From positions 141,878-205,877 of the forward strand of contig NZ_LMVM01000039.1 of NCBI RefSeq assembly GCF_002287175.1: 64,000 nucleotides of DNA. The letters run 5' to 3'. Numbering within the stretch: position 1 is the stretch's first letter; every line of letters begins with the position of its first letter. The notes below the pieces were generated by a model. The model searched no databases, had not been told where the DNA came from, and worked only from the letters and a program-made list of their open reading frames with translations. This document shows, piece by piece, positions 62,001-64,000 of this stretch. Both the position numbers and the translations under genes were made by a program. This DNA comes from Methanobacterium bryantii. Its GTDB lineage: Archaea > Methanobacteriota > Methanobacteria > Methanobacteriales > Methanobacteriaceae.

Positions 62001-62303
62001 TGCCTGGTCAGCTTTCAGTTCTTTAACTTCAATTGGGTCTTCCTTACCTTCCTCATCAGGCGTTATTACAATTTCTCTTGCTACTTGAAATGCCACTTCT
62101 TCCCTTGATGACCATTCCTTTTCTAATTCTTTAATCCTTTTTGCAACGCCTTTTGGGCCAACTAACCCTTCTACTCGCTCTGATAAATCCTTTGCAAGAG
62201 GTATCTCCGGCTCCATTTCCATGTCATTACCTTTAAGCCGTGCCTTTCTAGCTATAGCATACAATTTTTCCGTTTCCTCTTCTAAAGTCTCGAAATACCC
62301 CAT
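59010..62303 (-). CDS. polC: DNA polymerase D (PolII) large catalytic subunit DP2
   Basis: A 1097-residue replicative polymerase subunit specific to Euryarchaeota. Visible blocks: PIRSAGGTAAAMAVLIGEYIR (about 140), GGRPVLSYPMAKGGFRLRYGRSRNSGLAAMGISP, IGTNGGSRRNI, zinc modules CTECGVSSFHAKCPVC and CTKCNKKYRRIPLSGECTC, catalytic AKRRNCDSDEDAVMLLLDALINF, and a C-terminal PIP-box QSSLDVFL for PCNA binding. No intein is present. It acts with the small subunit DP1, which is not in the window. The start ATG at 62303 has only a weak ribosome site. Confidence 0.95.
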   Translation of the reverse strand: MGYFETLEEETEKLYAIARKARLKGNDMEMEPEIPLAKDLSERVEGLVGPKGVAKRIKELEKEWSSREEVAFQVAREIVITPDEEGKEDPIEVKELKADQALRTALAILTEGVVAAPLEGIAKVKIKQNFDSTWYFAVYFAGPIRSAGGTAAAMAVLIGEYIRLSAGLDVYKPTDMEIERYVEEVELYESEVTNLQYSPTPDEVRLAVKSIPVEVTGEATDQIEVSHRDLERVETNSIRGGALLAIAEGVIQKAPKVMKYASKLKIDGWDWLDKFSKGNTKSDDEDKGAPKVNDKYMRDIIGGRPVLSYPMAKGGFRLRYGRSRNSGLAAMGISPLTMEIVEFLAVGTQMKIERPGKGMCVVPCDTIDGPIVKLRNGDVIKVESIAQAKEIRKDVTEILFLGDILVAFGEFLRNNHVLLPSAWCEEWWVKTVQESEEYSEDTGPDLSLETINDISSEEAFELSRKYNVPLHPEYTYFYHDVSCFDLNTLRSWLYKNYDESSIENGLILDMEPPKRILEVIGVPHSVQDNKVIINHDHTNALISTLAEPLDAQKDITTLEALNEVSPVKIMAKAPTYIGTRVGRPEKTKERKMKPAPHGLFPIGTNGGSRRNIIEAAKKGSIFVDISRCKCTECGVSSFHAKCPVCGARTEPTGATKKKINLASLLKKAYENAGVRRLDEIKGVVGMISEEKYPEPLEKAILRAKNDVFAFKDATIRHDSTDLPITHFIPKEVGVTPEKLIELGYTHDCYGNPLERDDQIIEIKIQDIIISDNCAEYFIRVSKFIDDLLENYYELDRFYNIKEVEDLVGHLVVGLAPHTSAGVLGRVVGFTKAACCYAHPYFHSAKRRNCDSDEDAVMLLLDALINFSKIFLPSSRGGKMDAPLVLSSRIDPEEIDDESHNIDAMATLPLELYEKSLGFAKPSDVISVIDNVKKRLGTEDQYQGLMFSHNTSSIHSGPKLCLYKMLPTMKEKVEEQVKIAEKIRAVDQKGVVEGVLQSHFLPDMAGNSRAFSRQKVRCTKCNKKYRRIPLSGECTCGSNLILSISKGSVVKYLEISKELAKRYPIDTYLVQRIEILESGINSLFESDKSKQSSLDVFL

Positions 62304-63012
62304 ATTGCTCCCTTACCATACTAAAAGTATATTTTATATGAAAATTATTCACTACATTTAAATGCAGTATTTAATTACTTAAGATCAACTTCGTTTAATC
62401 ATAAAAAGTAAAAATGCGATCTTGCTTATTCTTATGGGTTTGAATAGATAATAAAGCTTACTGTAATGCCCTTATAAATTCCCAAATTGTGTATATCTCC
62501 TTTTAAATAGAGATCACATTATGAAAAATTAATAGTCATTGGCACAACAAATCAACGCATATAATGATGACAGGATAATGTTCTGTTAGATTAAAAAAGT
62601 GTAAAAAGCAGTTATATTCATATCAGCATATGTTCTACAGATAACACATTATTATATGTTATTGGCAATGAAATAGTACTCAAAATGCAGCTAAAACAAA
62701 TATTAAATTTAAATAGATAGTTATTTAACAATTTATTATATTATTAGTTATAACTTATAGAATTTTCCTGAAATTTAAAGAGAACATCAACCAGAGATAC
62801 TTCAAAAAATAGAATATTAAATTGCTATACTAATAAAACGTTATTTTATAACGTTTAGTACTGTTTACAATAATAATAGATACAATATTAATGCATAAGT
62901 CGTTATAATGCTCTGTTAATTTCACATTACTTTGACTTTAAGATATTACAAAGATAATAAACCAGTAAAAATATTCAATTCAATCCATGAATTTGTTACA
63001 AGTAGTTCTAAG
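62304..63012. other. AT-rich spacer between polC and the TetR gene
   Basis: About 700 bp without a recognisable gene. It contains the perfect palindrome listed at 62836. Confidence 0.4.
62836..62856. promoter_or_regulatory. Perfect 9-3-9 palindrome
   Basis: AAACGTTAT-TTT-ATAACGTTT. This is the size and form of a TetR-family operator, and a TetR gene lies nearby. It is at the 3' side of that gene and no start codon is close, so its target is unclear. Confidence 0.4.
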
Positions 63013-63720
63013 TTATGATTTAAATAAACTATTTAATAAGTTATTAATGTCTAAAAAATACTTTTTACTATTTATGCCCCTTATTTCTAGAGTTTTTACT
63101 AAATCTGGAGGCATATTCAAACTACTTTCAGTCATTGATTTTATTAAAATCGCCATTTCTATAATCTGTATCTTTTTATCAACTGAACCGTCTTCAATAC
63201 CTGTTTTAATTGAATTAATTAAAAGTATAAGAATATCCTTTCGAATTTCCATGATTCGCCTCTCATTTTCATCAGAGGAAGCCATTGTTGCAGGAAACAT
63301 GGCAAATTTTCTGCCGCGCTCAATTACATCTTTCATGACTAGATTATCTACAATTCGAGTTAAATTAAACCTTCCAGAGATAAAATAATTGTAGATATGA
63401 AGATAATCTGGATATCTTAATGCAAAATTAAAATAAGCATTTCTATAAGCAAAAATCTTATCAATACCCTTTTCTACAGTCCCAATCTCTTTTTCTATTA
63501 GAGATTTCATAATTTCAGCGCCTCGAAGGACAACTGCAAAAAAAAGGCTGTCTTTATTATCAAAATACAAATAAAGAGTCGCTTTACTCATTCCAACATC
63601 CTTAGCAATGTCATTCATTGAAACATCATCATAGCCTTCAGAAAAGAATAATCTTTCAGCAGTACTGATTATCTCTTCCCGCTTCTGTTTTCTTTTCATT
63701 TCCTTTCTTTCTAAAGACAT
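63013..63720 (-). CDS. TetR-family transcriptional regulator
   Basis: A 235-residue regulator. The TetR DNA-binding domain spans about 10-60 (IISTAERLFFSEGYDDVSMNDIAKDVGMSKATLYLYFDNKDSLF). The helical ligand domain has no recognisable signature. The ATG at 63720 is preferred since it lies four bases after GTGAT; the ATG just before it and an outer frame to 63738 are also open. TetR proteins are rare in methanogens compared with bacteria. Target unknown. Confidence 0.88.
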   Translation of the reverse strand: MSLERKEMKRKQKREEIISTAERLFFSEGYDDVSMNDIAKDVGMSKATLYLYFDNKDSLFFAVVLRGAEIMKSLIEKEIGTVEKGIDKIFAYRNAYFNFALRYPDYLHIYNYFISGRFNLTRIVDNLVMKDVIERGRKFAMFPATMASSDENERRIMEIRKDILILLINSIKTGIEDGSVDKKIQIIEMAILIKSMTESSLNMPPDLVKTLEIRGINSKKYFLDINNLLNSLFKS

Positions 63721-63864
63721 CATAATCACTCTGATCATAAATAAAAAGATGTTACTTACTTTATAATTTTAATATAATATATGTTTAGCCGGTAAAAATA
63801 ATTTAATAAAACTTAATTGAGTTTTTAACATAGGAATTGGTACATCAAATGCTTTTTAAAAAGA

Positions 63865-63884
63865 GGAGAATTAAAAAATTCTCC
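63865..63884 (-). terminator. Terminator hairpin for the gene at the right edge
   Basis: GGAGAATT / AATTCTCC with a four-base loop. On the minus strand it is followed by TCTTTTT. A second 13-bp dyad, TTTTTTAATCCAA / TTGGATTAAAAAA (63894-63906 and 63927-63939), lies between it and the stop codon. Confidence 0.5.
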
Positions 63885-63944
63885 AAACTGGACTTTTTTA
63901 ATCCAATTGGTGATTTACTATAAAGTTTGGATTAAAAAAAAAAC

Positions 63945-63998
63945 CTAGAATGAGCTAATTACGTCTCCAAGTAATTTTATGGATTTTTCTTTGTCAGG
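63945..63998 (-). CDS. C-terminal end of an unidentified gene
   Basis: The last 17 codons and a TAG stop of a frame entering from the right (ending IKLLGDVISSF). It is supported by the terminator-like dyads just after it. Too short to identify. Confidence 0.4.
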   Translation of the reverse strand, partial: PDKEKSIKLLGDVISSF

Positions 63999-64000
63999 TC

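Overview
The window comes from an AT-rich methanogenic archaeon of the order Methanobacteriales, most likely a mesophilic Methanobacterium. The evidence is a tungsten/molybdenum formylmethanofuran dehydrogenase operon, the methyl-CoM reductase activator AtwA, the large subunit of archaeal DNA polymerase D, class I lysyl-tRNA synthetase and several methanogen-only families. Most genes carry a GGTGA-type Shine-Dalgarno site. No rRNA, tRNA, CRISPR array, transposase or intact insertion sequence was seen.

Region 1 (1-25.6 kb) is a molybdenum/tungsten and formate island. It holds the end of one oxyanion transporter and a complete ModABC/WtpABC-type transporter, then the minus-strand fwd operon (HTH-ferredoxin regulator, fwdF, G, D, B, A, C). 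After these come moeA, a NuoG-like formate dehydrogenase FdhA, mobB, NuoF- and NuoE-like subunits, fdhD and a ModE/LysR-like regulator. Together they import the metal, build the cofactor and use it for CO2 reduction and formate oxidation.

Region 2 (25.7-37.1 kb) is mostly housekeeping: a PfkB kinase, a B12-binding radical SAM protein, a PIN-like protein with C-terminal repeats, a DUF134 regulator with matching palindromes beside atwA, then thiC and lysS.

Region 3 (37.1-41.7 kb) is the most unusual part. Eight very small proteins lie in long AT-rich spacers: a Gly/Trp peptide, a His/Phe peptide, four near-identical 29-residue Ile/Lys peptides and two secreted His/Tyr/Arg proteins. Each has a near-perfect GGAGGTG ribosome site. 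Five share an upstream promoter-like box, and seven have a dyad whose stem is kept while its sequence changes. No known system was recognised; this is the best candidate for something undescribed.

Region 4 (41.9-50.3 kb) carries a soluble-glucose-dehydrogenase-like protein with a Cys-rich tail, a stand-alone copy of that tail, fumarate reductase A and B (B lacking the CCG domains of methanogen thiol:fumarate reductase), aspartase, a rubredoxin-FMN oxidoreductase and an APC permease that appears to start at ATT. The gene order suggests aspartate to fumarate to succinate.

Region 5 (50.3-64 kb) has a phosphoesterase, a CGSC/UGSC-type gene pair, two candidate structured RNAs (about 51.17-51.35 and 53.35-53.42 kb), a DUF3800 protein, a ferredoxin-nitroreductase, anaerobic ribonucleotide reductase NrdD with a partial duplicate next to it, DNA polymerase D large subunit and a TetR regulator. 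A gene fragment runs off the right edge.
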